Part shown: positions 17,780-25,682 of the stretch, piece by piece
How the letters are laid out: each line of letters starts with the position of its first letter
How positions within the stretch are numbered: position 1 is the first letter of the stretch
From: Lactobacillus sp.
GTDB taxonomy: Bacteria; Bacillota; Bacilli; Lactobacillales; Lactobacillaceae
Length of the DNA stretch: 64,000 nt
Reading direction: 5' to 3'
Assembly (NCBI GenBank): GCA_022651245.1
Contig: JALCQM010000008.1
Span: 1 to 64,000, forward strand
Program-made: the position numbers and the translations under genes
The notes under the pieces: generated by a model
Told to the model about the DNA's origin: nothing
What the model saw: only the letters and a program-made list of their open reading frames with translations
Databases searched by the model: none

Positions 17780-18731
17780 CAAGAAGTTATTAGGCGTCGA
17801 TCTTGGCGGTACCACGGCCAAATTTGCGATTTTGACGCAAGACGGGGAGATCCAACAACGTTGGAGTATCGATACCAATATTTTGGATGAAGGCCGGCAT
17901 ATTATCCCTGACATCATCGCCTCGATTCAAGATCACTTGCAGCTGTACAATATGCAAGCCAGTGATTTTCAAGGAATCGGGATGGGGACGCCAGGCACTG
18001 TCGATACCGAAGCCGGTACGGTGATCGGGGCTTATAACTTGAACTGGAAGACCTTGCAGCAGCCGAAACGAGATATTGAAACGGCGACAGGAATTCCGTT
18101 TGCCATCGATAATGACGTCAATGTCGCTGCCATGGGCGAGCAATGGAAAGGCGCCGGTGAAGCTGCAGACAACGTGACTTTAGTGGCGTTAGGTACCGGG
18201 ATCGGCGGCGGGGTCATTGCCGACGGGCACCTCTTGCACGGTGTTGCGGGTTCAGCGGGTGAGATTGGGCACGTGACCGTTGATCCTAACGGTTATCTGT
18301 GCACTTGTGGTAAAAAAGGGTGCTTGGAAACCATCGCCAGTGCGACTGGGGTCGTTCGTGTTGCCCGGGATATGGCAGAAGAGTTTGCAGGTGATTCACA
18401 ACTTAAACAAACGTTAGATGATGGCGATGAAATCTCTAGCAAGATCGTGTTTGATTGTGCACAAGCAGGCGACAAATTAGCCTTGATGATTGTCGATCGG
18501 GTCAGCTATTTCTTAGGTTTGGGCTTGGGCAACATCGGTAACATGCTGAATCCTGAATATATCTTGATTGGTGGCGGCGTCAGCGCGGCCGGGGACTTCT
18601 TGTTGACACGAGTTGATCAGTACTTCAAGCAATTCACTTTCCCAAATGTTCGCGAAACGACGAAGTTACGACTCGCGACGCTTGGCAATACGGCGGGTGT
18701 TATTGGTGCAGCAAGTCTGGCGCGACGGTAA
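17772..18731 (+). CDS. glk: Glucokinase (ROK family)
   Basis: A 319-residue ATP-dependent glucokinase producing glucose-6-phosphate. The N-terminal phosphate motif is GVDLGGTTAKFAIL. The sugar-binding region includes DNDVNVAAMGEQWKGAG with the catalytic Asp and GTGIGGGVIADG. The zinc site CTCGKKGCLE marks ROK proteins. No N-terminal helix-turn-helix is present, so this is the kinase and not a ROK repressor. It is translationally coupled with yqgQ and is 12 bases upstream of the rhodanese-like gene. Confidence 0.97.
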   Translation: MTDKKLLGVDLGGTTAKFAILTQDGEIQQRWSIDTNILDEGRHIIPDIIASIQDHLQLYNMQASDFQGIGMGTPGTVDTEAGTVIGAYNLNWKTLQQPKRDIETATGIPFAIDNDVNVAAMGEQWKGAGEAADNVTLVALGTGIGGGVIADGHLLHGVAGSAGEIGHVTVDPNGYLCTCGKKGCLETIASATGVVRVARDMAEEFAGDSQLKQTLDDGDEISSKIVFDCAQAGDKLALMIVDRVSYFLGLGLGNIGNMLNPEYILIGGGVSAAGDFLLTRVDQYFKQFTFPNVRETTKLRLATLGNTAGVIGAASLARR

Positions 18732-18743
18732 GGAGGCCAGAGC

Positions 18744-19151
18744 ATGTTAAGTTTCTTATTGATCCTAATTGGGGCGGGGCTTTTAGCCTGGGCATTGAAC
18801 TGGTTGTGGGTGTGGTACCGCAAATCGCAACTTAAGGCAATCGGCGGTGAAATTGAGCCGGACGAGTTTGAGGCGACGATGCGTAAGGCCCAGATCATTG
18901 ATCTGCGCGAGAAAAAGGACTTCGACGCGGGCCACATCTTAGGGGCCCGCAACATGCCCTATTCGGTTTTGAAAGAGCGAATGAAGGAATTGCGGCCGGA
19001 TCTACCGGTTTACCTTTATGATGCCGCAGGAGAGTTGTCTGTGCGTGCTGCGGGCAAGTTGAAGAAGGCGGGCTTCACGAACGTTGAATTTCTGAAGAAG
19101 GGCTACCAGAACTGGTCCGGCAAGACGAAGAAAAAGAAGTCTTTCGAGTGA
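18744..19151 (+). CDS. Membrane-anchored rhodanese-like protein lacking the catalytic cysteine
   Basis: A 135-residue protein with an N-terminal transmembrane helix (about 3-25) and a single rhodanese domain (about 38-128) with the conserved IIDLREKKDFDAGHILGARN. At the active-site loop, where rhodaneses have YCxxGxRS, it reads YDAAGELSVRAA: Asp93 replaces the catalytic Cys. Sulfur transfer is therefore unlikely and a binding or scaffolding role is more plausible. The tail is Lys-rich. It is the last gene of the rhomboid-glk operon and precedes a 19-bp hairpin. Confidence 0.88.
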   Translation: MLSFLLILIGAGLLAWALNWLWVWYRKSQLKAIGGEIEPDEFEATMRKAQIIDLREKKDFDAGHILGARNMPYSVLKERMKELRPDLPVYLYDAAGELSVRAAGKLKKAGFTNVEFLKKGYQNWSGKTKKKKSFE

Positions 19152-19206
19152 TGCGGTGACGCCGTTATCGGCGTCGACGCCAGAAACTGAAAGCTAGAAA
19201 CAGCAA

Positions 19207-19252
19207 CGCCCTCACCCCACGATTCATTTCACAGAATCGTGGGGTGAGGGCG
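19207..19252. repeat. Long intergenic hairpin (class A, copy 1)
   Basis: A perfect 19-bp inverted repeat (CGCCCTCACCCCACGATTC and its complement) encloses ATTTCACA. It sits between the convergent rhodanese-like and DUF3042 genes. There is no T tract on the forward side. The inner CACGATTC...GAATCGTGG resembles the loops of the hairpins at 26214 and 43410. Confidence 0.8.
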
Positions 19253-19288
19253 CTTGTGATTGTCGTGGTGCGCGATACTAGCTACGAA

Positions 19289-19468
19289 CTAGCCTTGATG
19301 CGCAGCGTGCCGTTTGCGGTTGGCCTTACGGCGGTTGTCATTGATCTCTTCGACCTTGGTTTCAACGGGTTCGATGTATGACTTCTTAAATGCGACGACG
19401 CTTCCAGCGACGGCGCTGATGGTCATCACGGTCCCGAGGAAGAAGCCCTTAGCAAATTTATGTTTCAT
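19289..19468 (-). CDS. DUF3042-family small membrane protein
   Basis: A 59-residue protein starting MKHKFAKGFFLGTVMTISAV and ending RKRHAAHQG, read on the minus strand from ATG 19468 to TAG 19289-19291. The start is preceded by GGAGGG at 6 bases. It has one membrane segment (about residues 8-28) and a basic, charged tail (about 30-59). This matches DUF3042, a family of small proteins confined to Lactobacillales and commonly found near miaA. Function is unknown. It is convergent with the rhodanese gene and divergent from miaA. Confidence 0.88.
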   Translation of the reverse strand: MKHKFAKGFFLGTVMTISAVAGSVVAFKKSYIEPVETKVEEINDNRRKANRKRHAAHQG

Positions 19469-19573
19469 GATTTTCCCTCCAGATACTGAACTTTGTCGCT
19501 ATCTTTATTATACTATATAACGGGTTTTACAACAAAACGAGGCCATTTGTGCGCTCGTGTGAGGAGGTCAGCC

Positions 19574-20500
19574 ATGCAACCACAGGTTCTCATGATCGGC
19601 GGGCCGACGGCGGTGGGGAAGACCGCATTGTCCGTCCAGCTTGCGCAAGCATTAAATGGGGAAATCGTGAATGCGGATGCGTATCAGATCTATCGCGGGA
19701 TGGATATTGGTACCGCCAAAGCAACGGTCGCCGAACGTGCTGGCGTTCCCCACCATCTCTTGGATATCGTGACACCAGGGGAACCCTATACCGTCGCCCA
19801 ATTTAAGCGCCAAGCAACGGCTGTGATCGCAGAGATCCATCAACGGGGACACTTACCGATTGTGGTTGGTGGTACCGGCTTTTATTTGAATGCCCTTCGC
19901 CTGGGTTTACCCCTAGGCGGTGAAGCCCCGCCGAGTCCGTACCGGCAGCAGCTACACGCTCAATTGACGACTCGAGGGCCCGAGTGGTTATGGCAGCAAT
20001 TGCTGGTGCAAGATCCGCAGGCAGCTGAAAAAATTCCCGTTGGCAACAGCAGGCGTGTGATTCGGGCGTTAGAAGTGATCGCGCTTACCGGGCGGCCGTT
20101 TTCGCAGCAACCCGAACCGAAACCAGCGTATGATGCTTTGGTCGTGGGGCTGACCACTGAGCGGGCGCAATTATATGCTAGGATCAATGCCCGCGTCGAG
20201 CTAATGGTTCGCTCTGGACTAGTGCCTGAAGTCCGCCGGGTCGTGGCGCTAGCGGGTCCCGATGCTCAGGCCCTGAAAGCAATCGGGTATAAAGAAATGC
20301 TGCCTTACTTGGCCGGAACCGCCACGCTAGCGACGTGTGTGGCGGCGATCCAGCAACATTCGCGGCAATACGCCAAGCGTCAGCTCACGTATTTTCGCCA
20401 CCAAATGCCGACGCATTGGTTTGACTTGATTGCCGCACCGAATCAATACCAAGCGATTTTGACCTTAGTGTCAAAGTGGTTTAAAAAAGGAGTTTTTTGA
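19574..20500 (+). CDS. miaA: tRNA dimethylallyltransferase
   Basis: A 308-residue enzyme adding dimethylallyl to A37 of tRNAs that read UNN codons. The P-loop GGPTAVGKT is at about 8-16, the DAYQIYRGMDIGTAK motif follows, and the tRNA-binding part includes VGGTGFYLNALRLGL and the C-terminal KRQLTYFRHQ segment. ATG 19574 follows GAGGAGG; upstream in-frame starts would read through the promoter region. Its TGA overlaps the ynbB ATG by one base. Typical length is 300-315. Confidence 0.97.
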   Translation: MQPQVLMIGGPTAVGKTALSVQLAQALNGEIVNADAYQIYRGMDIGTAKATVAERAGVPHHLLDIVTPGEPYTVAQFKRQATAVIAEIHQRGHLPIVVGGTGFYLNALRLGLPLGGEAPPSPYRQQLHAQLTTRGPEWLWQQLLVQDPQAAEKIPVGNSRRVIRALEVIALTGRPFSQQPEPKPAYDALVVGLTTERAQLYARINARVELMVRSGLVPEVRRVVALAGPDAQALKAIGYKEMLPYLAGTATLATCVAAIQQHSRQYAKRQLTYFRHQMPTHWFDLIAAPNQYQAILTLVSKWFKKGVF

Positions 20501-21762
20501 TGAGTTGGAAAGATGATTATGACCCAAAACTGGTTGCGTTAGTTGACCAGATCGATACCCAAATCGCACTGCGATTGGCGGCCATTGATGCGCAAATCGT
20601 TGAGAATCAGGCTAAGGTCTTGAAGAGTTTTCAAGCGCACCACGTGGCTGAAAGTGATTTGAATGGGACCACTGGCTACGGCCATAACGATGAAGGGCGT
20701 GATAAGCTGGAAGCAATCTACGCCGATGTGTTAGGGGGTGAAGACGCCTTAGTACGCCCACAATTTGTCTCGGGGACTCACGCTATTGGGGTGGGCCTTT
20801 TGGGGTTGGTGCGCCCTGGCGATGAGATCTTGTACATTACAGGCGAACCATATGACACGTTACAAGAAGTCTTAGGGTTGGCGGGCAATGGGATCGGCAG
20901 CCCTAAGGAGTATGGGATCGATGTTGATTACGTTGATTTACGTCCCGATGGAGAAGCTGATCTGCCTGCGATCAAGCAGCGTTTGCGCCCGGCGACTAAG
21001 GTTGTCGCGATTCAACGGTCGCGCGGTTATGCGACGCGGGAATCGTTCACCGTAGCTAAGATTCAAGAAATGATTCAAGCCGTGCGGGCCGTCATACCAG
21101 AGGTGTGGATCTTTGTGGACAATGCTTACGGTGAATTCTCTGAAACGCGTGAGCCATTGGCTGTGGGTGCAGACCTCATGGCAGGCTCACTGTTCAAAAA
21201 TGCCGGTGGGGGCTATGCGAAAACTGGTGGCTACATCGTGGGTCGCAAGGATCTGATCGAACGCGTTAGCTACCGCTTCACCGTGCCAGGTATTGGTGGC
21301 GAAGAAGGCGCGACGGGGAGTGCCTTACGTGACATGTATCAAGGCTTCTTTGTGTCTCCCCAAACCACGGGGAATGCGATCAAAGGCGCAATCTTTGAAG
21401 CTGCCTTGCTGTCTGCCTTGGGGCTCACCGTTAGCCCTAAGTGGGACGCACCCCGTACCGATCTGATTCAAACGGTCAACTTCGGCAATCCAGAAGATAT
21501 GATCAAGTTTGCAGAAGCCGTGCAGCGGCATTCGCCGGTTGATTCATTTGTCACACCGATTCCTGAGCAAATGGCAGGTTATGAAGACCAAGTGATCATG
21601 GCTGGGGGATCATTTGTTGCAGGCGCCACAGTTGAGTTCTCGGGTGATGGGCCATTGCGTCCGCCGTATACGTTGTATATGCAAGGGGGACTGACCTTCG
21701 CGCACGTCAAGTTGGCGATCATTGGGGCTGCACAAGAAACTTTTTTTGAAAAAACAAATTAA
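20500..21762 (+). CDS. ynbB: YnbB-type PLP enzyme (methionine gamma-lyase-like, PF06838)
   Basis: A 420-residue fold-type I PLP enzyme of the so-called aluminium-resistance/YnbB family, related to cystathionine and methionine gamma-lyases. The PLP-binding Lys lies in GSLFKNAGGGYAKTGGYIVG (about residue 230) and the phosphate-binding turn is in VSGTHAIGVG. The substrate is not established for the family. ATG overlaps the miaA stop. In Bacillus and many lactobacilli this gene stands directly before glnR-glnA; here the aromatic operon lies between. No terminator was seen between its stop and the next promoter. Confidence 0.88.
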   Translation: MSWKDDYDPKLVALVDQIDTQIALRLAAIDAQIVENQAKVLKSFQAHHVAESDLNGTTGYGHNDEGRDKLEAIYADVLGGEDALVRPQFVSGTHAIGVGLLGLVRPGDEILYITGEPYDTLQEVLGLAGNGIGSPKEYGIDVDYVDLRPDGEADLPAIKQRLRPATKVVAIQRSRGYATRESFTVAKIQEMIQAVRAVIPEVWIFVDNAYGEFSETREPLAVGADLMAGSLFKNAGGGYAKTGGYIVGRKDLIERVSYRFTVPGIGGEEGATGSALRDMYQGFFVSPQTTGNAIKGAIFEAALLSALGLTVSPKWDAPRTDLIQTVNFGNPEDMIKFAEAVQRHSPVDSFVTPIPEQMAGYEDQVIMAGGSFVAGATVEFSGDGPLRPPYTLYMQGGLTFAHVKLAIIGAAQETFFEKTN

Positions 21763-21777
21763 TCTTTACTGTGATTG

Positions 21778-21806
21778 TTGACACTTAATCATGAGAATGG
21801 TTTAAT
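21778..21806 (+). promoter_or_regulatory. Promoter of the aromatic amino acid operon
   Basis: TTGACA at 21778-21783, exactly 17 bases, then TTTAAT at 21801-21806. This strong sigma-A promoter is 15 bases after the ynbB stop and would start an RNA near 21813, giving a leader of about 235 bases before the chorismate mutase gene. Confidence 0.88.
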
Positions 21807-21836
21807 GATAACAACATTCAACGGGAGGACAACATT

Positions 21837-21890
21837 ATGCGCTTAAGTTTCTGGCAATTTGAATATCGTTACTATGCACAAGCACACTAA
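21837..21890 (+). CDS. Aromatic-codon-rich leader peptide (17 residues)
   Basis: The reading frame encodes MRLSFWQFEYRYYAQAH and stops at TAA 21888-21890. GGGAGG lies 8-9 bases before the ATG, and the frame begins about 25 bases into the predicted transcript. Six of its 17 residues are Phe, Trp or Tyr, with F-W, then F, then Y and Y-Y, the end products of the pathway encoded just downstream. An intrinsic terminator follows 99 bases later. This is the classical arrangement of a ribosome-mediated attenuator. The peptide itself probably has no function after synthesis. Identification rests on composition, position, ribosome site and promoter; no homologue search was possible. Confidence 0.85.
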   Translation: MRLSFWQFEYRYYAQAH

Positions 21891-22021
21891 TTCGCTCGTT
21901 AGGATACGGGCGTTCATCGTCCGTGTCGACTGCGCATAGTCTATTCAGATGCCAGCTAGACACGCTGTCTAGCGCATATTGTGTCATCGCCAACTAGGCA
22001 GAAACCTAGTTGGCTTTTTTT
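21871..22021 (+). promoter_or_regulatory. Attenuator region of the aromatic operon with terminator
   Basis: The terminator is GCCAACTAGG-CAGAAA-CCTAGTTGGC followed by seven Ts (21989-22021). Upstream structures: ACTATGC inside the Tyr-Tyr-Ala codons (21871-21877) can pair with GCATAGT (21934-21940). Between these lies a 7-bp hairpin at 21906-21924 (ACGGGCG with CGTCCGT). GCTAGACA-CGC-TGTCTAGC forms an 8-bp hairpin at 21955-21973, extended by ATGC/GCAT. A ribosome stalled on the Tyr codons would block the first pairing. A clean antiterminator partner of the terminator arm was not identified; GTTAGG at 21898-21903 is a weak candidate. Confidence 0.72.
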
Positions 22022-22047
22022 GTACTCATGAAGAGAGGAAGATTCAC

Positions 22048-22380
22048 ATGGAAAAAATGACGCGTCGATGGCGACAAAAATTAGCAGGTACGCCACAAGA
22101 GCAGGCACTGACCATCGTGCGTGAGGAGGTGACGGCGATTGATCATCAGCTGGTCACGTTGCTCGAGCAGCGATTTTCTGCCGTGGCCACGATCGGGGCA
22201 TTGAAAGTGGATCGGTCACAGCCGGTCCGTGATCTTGATCGCGAAACCGCAGTATTGCGCGATGTGGCGGCTCAGTTAGAGAAGCCGGCATTGGCGCCAT
22301 ACTGCCAAGCAATTTTTGAAACGATTATGCAAGAATCGCGGCGCTTGCAAGAAAATAGTCGTGAAGAGGGAGTGAATTAA
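22048..22380 (+). CDS. aroQ: Chorismate mutase, AroQ class
   Basis: A 110-residue all-helical chorismate mutase converting chorismate to prephenate. The N-terminal helix has VREEVTAIDHQLVTLLEQRFSAVATIGALKV, with the R-(x)n-D-x(2)-L pattern and the catalytic Arg and Lys typical of AroQ, and the third helix has ETIMQESRRLQ with the conserved Glu/Gln-Ser-R. It stands alone, not fused to a dehydratase or DAHP synthase. ATG 22048 follows GAGAGGAAG, after the attenuator terminator. It is the first enzyme gene of the operon, one base before aroC. Confidence 0.9.
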   Translation: MEKMTRRWRQKLAGTPQEQALTIVREEVTAIDHQLVTLLEQRFSAVATIGALKVDRSQPVRDLDRETAVLRDVAAQLEKPALAPYCQAIFETIMQESRRLQENSREEGVN

Positions 22381-22381
22381 A

Positions 22382-23548
22382 ATGGAATTTATGACAGCAG
22401 GCGAGTCCCATGGGCCGCAACTAACAGGTGTGATAACGGGGATCCCGGCCGGATTGGCACTCGATGTGGCGGCGATCAACGCACAACTGGCCAAGCGCCA
22501 GGCGGGTTATGGGCGAGGTGCCCGGCAAAAAATTGAACATGATCACGTCCAGATCGTTGGTGGGGTGCGCCACGGCATCACCATGGGTGGGCCTATTGCT
22601 TTGGTTGTGGCGAATCGGGATCATGATCATTGGCAGGCGATCATGGATCCGGTGGCACCGGCAACGCCTGAAAACACGCTCCGTCAGGTGCAACGCCCTC
22701 GAGCGGGTCATGCTGACCTTGTGGGTGGCCAAAAATATGGCCATCGCGACTTGCGCAATGTGTTAGAGCGATCATCGGCTCGAGAAACGGCGATGAAAGT
22801 CGCCATCGGGGCCATATGCGAACAATTGTTAGCAGCGTTAGATATTCAGCTCGTCGGGTATGTGCAAAGTGTTGGCGGCCATGCTGGCGGAGAAGTTGCG
22901 ACTGCGGATGTGGCGACGATCCGAGCGGCAACGGCGACGAACGACTTACGCATTGTTGATGAGACACAGGTGCCGGCAATCCATGCGGCGATTGATGATG
23001 CCCGTCGCGCAGGGGATACACTAGGTGGCGTGATCCGAGTGGTCGCGACTGGTCTACCTGCCGGTATCGGTAGTTACGCGACTGCGACGAGTAAGCTTGA
23101 CGGTCAGTTGGCGGCAGCCGTGATGAGTATCAATGCCATCAAAGGGGTCGCGTTTGGCGACGGGTTTGCGGTGGCGGAACGGCCAGGCAGCACAGTGATG
23201 GATGCGATCACCTGGGATGCCCAACAAGGCTACCAGCGAACCACGAATAACTTGGGCGGTTTAGAAGGGGGCATGACCAATGGGATGCCTTTAGTGCTCA
23301 CGGCAGCGATGAAACCGATCCCGACGCTTTATCACCCCTTGCCAAGCGTCAACATTGAGACGAAAGAAGTTGAGTTAGCGAATGTTGAACGATCAGACAC
23401 CACCGCGATTGTGCCGGCGTCATTGGTGGTTGAAATGGCAGTCGCTATCACGTTAGCGCAAGCGCTTTGTGCCCAGTTTGATGACAGCAACCTCGAACGA
23501 ATGCAGACCCAATTGGCCGCATACCGAGAGGAGTTACGGCAGTTTTAG
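22382..23548 (+). CDS. aroC: Chorismate synthase
   Basis: A 388-residue enzyme that removes phosphate from EPSP to give chorismate, needing reduced FMN. Signatures present: GESHGPQLTGVITGIPAG at the start, GRGARQKIEHDHVQIVGGVRHG at about 40-61, ERSSARETAMKVAIGA near 130, and GGLEGGMTNG with the following C-terminal family region. Length fits Gram-positive AroC (about 385-390). The ATG is one base after the chorismate mutase stop; aroA begins nine bases after its own stop. Confidence 0.97.
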   Translation: MEFMTAGESHGPQLTGVITGIPAGLALDVAAINAQLAKRQAGYGRGARQKIEHDHVQIVGGVRHGITMGGPIALVVANRDHDHWQAIMDPVAPATPENTLRQVQRPRAGHADLVGGQKYGHRDLRNVLERSSARETAMKVAIGAICEQLLAALDIQLVGYVQSVGGHAGGEVATADVATIRAATATNDLRIVDETQVPAIHAAIDDARRAGDTLGGVIRVVATGLPAGIGSYATATSKLDGQLAAAVMSINAIKGVAFGDGFAVAERPGSTVMDAITWDAQQGYQRTTNNLGGLEGGMTNGMPLVLTAAMKPIPTLYHPLPSVNIETKEVELANVERSDTTAIVPASLVVEMAVAITLAQALCAQFDDSNLERMQTQLAAYREELRQF

Positions 23549-23557
23549 GAGGATGTT

Positions 23558-24847
23558 ATGACGGTTTTAACAGCAGCACCGACACAAGGACTACATGGTA
23601 GCGTCCGCGTGCCTGGCGACAAGAGTATCTCACACCGAGCCTTGATGTTGGGCGCGCTGGCGCAAGGCACGACAACGATTACGCATTTTTTAGCCTCTGC
23701 CGACTGTCTCAGTACACTGGAGGCGTTACGGGCATTGGGGGTGCCGATTACTTATGGGGCACAGCAAGTGGTGGTCCACGGCGGGACGGGGTTGAAGCCG
23801 GCACATTTATCTCTGAATATGAATAACGCCGGGACGGCGACGCGTCTCTTGATGGGATTGCTGGCCGCACAACCATTCACGAGTAAGTTGTTTGGCGATG
23901 CGTCATTGAGTCAGCGACCGATGACGCGGGTCACATCCCCGTTAGCGACCATGGGCGCTAAAATCACGACTGAAGATGGCCACTTGCCGGCCGTCATTCA
24001 CGGACAGCAGCTACAGGCGATCGACTACACCTTGCCGGTCGCTAGCGCGCAGGTCAAAAGTGCCATTTTACTTGCCGGATTGCAGGCGCAAGGCACCACT
24101 GTGGTCCGGGAGCCATTACCAACGCGGGACCATACAGAAAAAATGTTGCAGGCTTTTGGGGCCACCGTTAACGTGAGTGCAGACCACCATACGGTTAAGT
24201 TGCAAGGGGGCCAGCTGTTAACGGGGACGGCGGTTGCTGTACCAGGTGATATGTCGAGTGCCGCATTTTTCATCGCGGCGGCAACACTGGTGCCACACTC
24301 ACAAGTGCATTTGCCGAGTGTGGGCGTTAACCCAACGCGGACAGGCTTTTTAGAAGTCGTTAAGCGAATGGGGGGGCGTGTGGAGGTGACGCCGGTGGAG
24401 ACGCCAGGGGAGCCGCAAGCAGATCTAGTCGTCACTGCGGCTAGCTTGCAACCGATCGAGCTTACCGCTAAGGACATTCCGGCAGTGATCGACGAGCTGC
24501 CATTAGTCGCTCTTTTGGCGGCGCACGCTGACGGCGTTAGTCACATCCACGGTGCCGAAGAATTACGGGTGAAAGAAACGGATCGTATTCAGACTATCGT
24601 TAGCGAGTTGCGTAAACTAGGGGTCGCCATCACCGAATACCCTGATGGTTTTGCCGTTGATGGCCGTCAGACACAGACGGTCCTTGATCCGGAAGTTGAT
24701 AGCCATGGTGATCACCGAATCGGGATGATGTTGGCAGTGGCGGCGTTAGTCGTCGAGCGCCCCTTGGTGTTAAAAGATGCCGAGGCAATGACGGTATCTT
24801 ATCCAGACTTTTTGGATGATCTGGCCCAGATCTGTCAGGAGGCGTAG
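23558..24847 (+). CDS. aroA: 3-phosphoshikimate 1-carboxyvinyltransferase (EPSP synthase)
   Basis: A 429-residue enzyme joining PEP to shikimate-3-phosphate. The N-terminal PGDKSISHRALMLGAL contains the conserved Lys and Ser-His-Arg. NNAGTATRLLMGLLA is the LxxGNAGTA-type motif of class II-like enzymes, with NNAGTATR in place of the classic GNAGTA. RVKETDRI near 350 and the GDHRIGMM motif near 390 complete the active site. It follows GGAGG and ends one base before the tyrA ATG. Confidence 0.97.
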   Translation: MTVLTAAPTQGLHGSVRVPGDKSISHRALMLGALAQGTTTITHFLASADCLSTLEALRALGVPITYGAQQVVVHGGTGLKPAHLSLNMNNAGTATRLLMGLLAAQPFTSKLFGDASLSQRPMTRVTSPLATMGAKITTEDGHLPAVIHGQQLQAIDYTLPVASAQVKSAILLAGLQAQGTTVVREPLPTRDHTEKMLQAFGATVNVSADHHTVKLQGGQLLTGTAVAVPGDMSSAAFFIAAATLVPHSQVHLPSVGVNPTRTGFLEVVKRMGGRVEVTPVETPGEPQADLVVTAASLQPIELTAKDIPAVIDELPLVALLAAHADGVSHIHGAEELRVKETDRIQTIVSELRKLGVAITEYPDGFAVDGRQTQTVLDPEVDSHGDHRIGMMLAVAALVVERPLVLKDAEAMTVSYPDFLDDLAQICQEA

Positions 24848-24848
24848 T

Positions 24849-25682
24849 ATGAGTCGAGTTTTGATCTGCGGATTAGGGATGATGGCTGGTGCCTGGGTAC
24901 GCTGTTTGGCCCTTCCGCAGCACACGCTGATCGGTTATGATCGTGATCCTAAGGTTCGCCAGGCGGCGCTGCAAGAAGCCTGGGTCGATTCAACAATCGA
25001 CGATTTAACCCAGGCCCCTGCAGTCGATGTGATCTTGTTGGCGATGCCAGTCGATGGCATCATTGACGCGTTGCAACAACTGCAGCAAATGCACCTGCCA
25101 CCGACAACTTTGGTGACGGATATCGGGAGCGTGAAGGCGCCGGTCATGGCGGCAGCACAGCCACTGATTGCTCAAGGGGTCTCGTTTGTAGGTGGACACC
25201 CAATGGTCGGTAGTGAACATAGCGGTTGGCGGTCTGCGCAAAACGTGGTGTTGGCAGGACAACCCTACTTTTTAGTCGCTCCTGAGGCAACGGCAAAAGC
25301 ATTGCCGCGACTACGGCACCTGCTGCAAGGGCAGCCGCGTTTTGTCCCGATGACAGCTTCGGCGCATGATGCGTTGATGGCCCAGTTGAGCCATGCGCCA
25401 CATATTGCGGCGAGTGCGTTGGTGAATGCGACCCAGCTATCCGCGGCGCAGTTGCAGTTGGCCGCTGGTGGGTTCCGAGATACAACACGGATTGCGATGG
25501 CAGATCCAGCGGTATGGACGGCAATTAGTGAGAGTAACCGTACGGCTTTGGCAAAACAAGTGGCGGCGGTGCAAGCTGAATTGACCCATTTTCAAGCCTT
25601 GTTGGCAGATGGCCAGCGTGATGAGCTGTTTGCCTGGTTTCAGCAAGCACACCAGCGACGCCAAGAAGTGGAGGAAGGCTGA
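24849..25682 (+). CDS. tyrA: Prephenate dehydrogenase
   Basis: A 277-residue NAD-dependent enzyme converting prephenate to 4-hydroxyphenylpyruvate for tyrosine. The Rossmann motif is ICGLGMMAGAWVRCL, followed by Asp34-like YDRD for NAD. The catalytic His is expected in GGHPMVGSEHSGW (about 120-132). There is no ACT domain, so Tyr feedback must act elsewhere or be absent. ATG 24849 follows CAGGAGGCG. It overlaps the aroK ATG by one base. A prephenate dehydratase gene is not in this operon. Confidence 0.94.
   Translation: MSRVLICGLGMMAGAWVRCLALPQHTLIGYDRDPKVRQAALQEAWVDSTIDDLTQAPAVDVILLAMPVDGIIDALQQLQQMHLPPTTLVTDIGSVKAPVMAAAQPLIAQGVSFVGGHPMVGSEHSGWRSAQNVVLAGQPYFLVAPEATAKALPRLRHLLQGQPRFVPMTASAHDALMAQLSHAPHIAASALVNATQLSAAQLQLAAGGFRDTTRIAMADPAVWTAISESNRTALAKQVAAVQAELTHFQALLADGQRDELFAWFQQAHQRRQEVEEG

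Noticed and set aside
23976-24477. Overlapping frames of 66 and 150 codons within aroA
   Set aside because: Out-of-frame readings within an intact EPSP synthase gene with all catalytic motifs.
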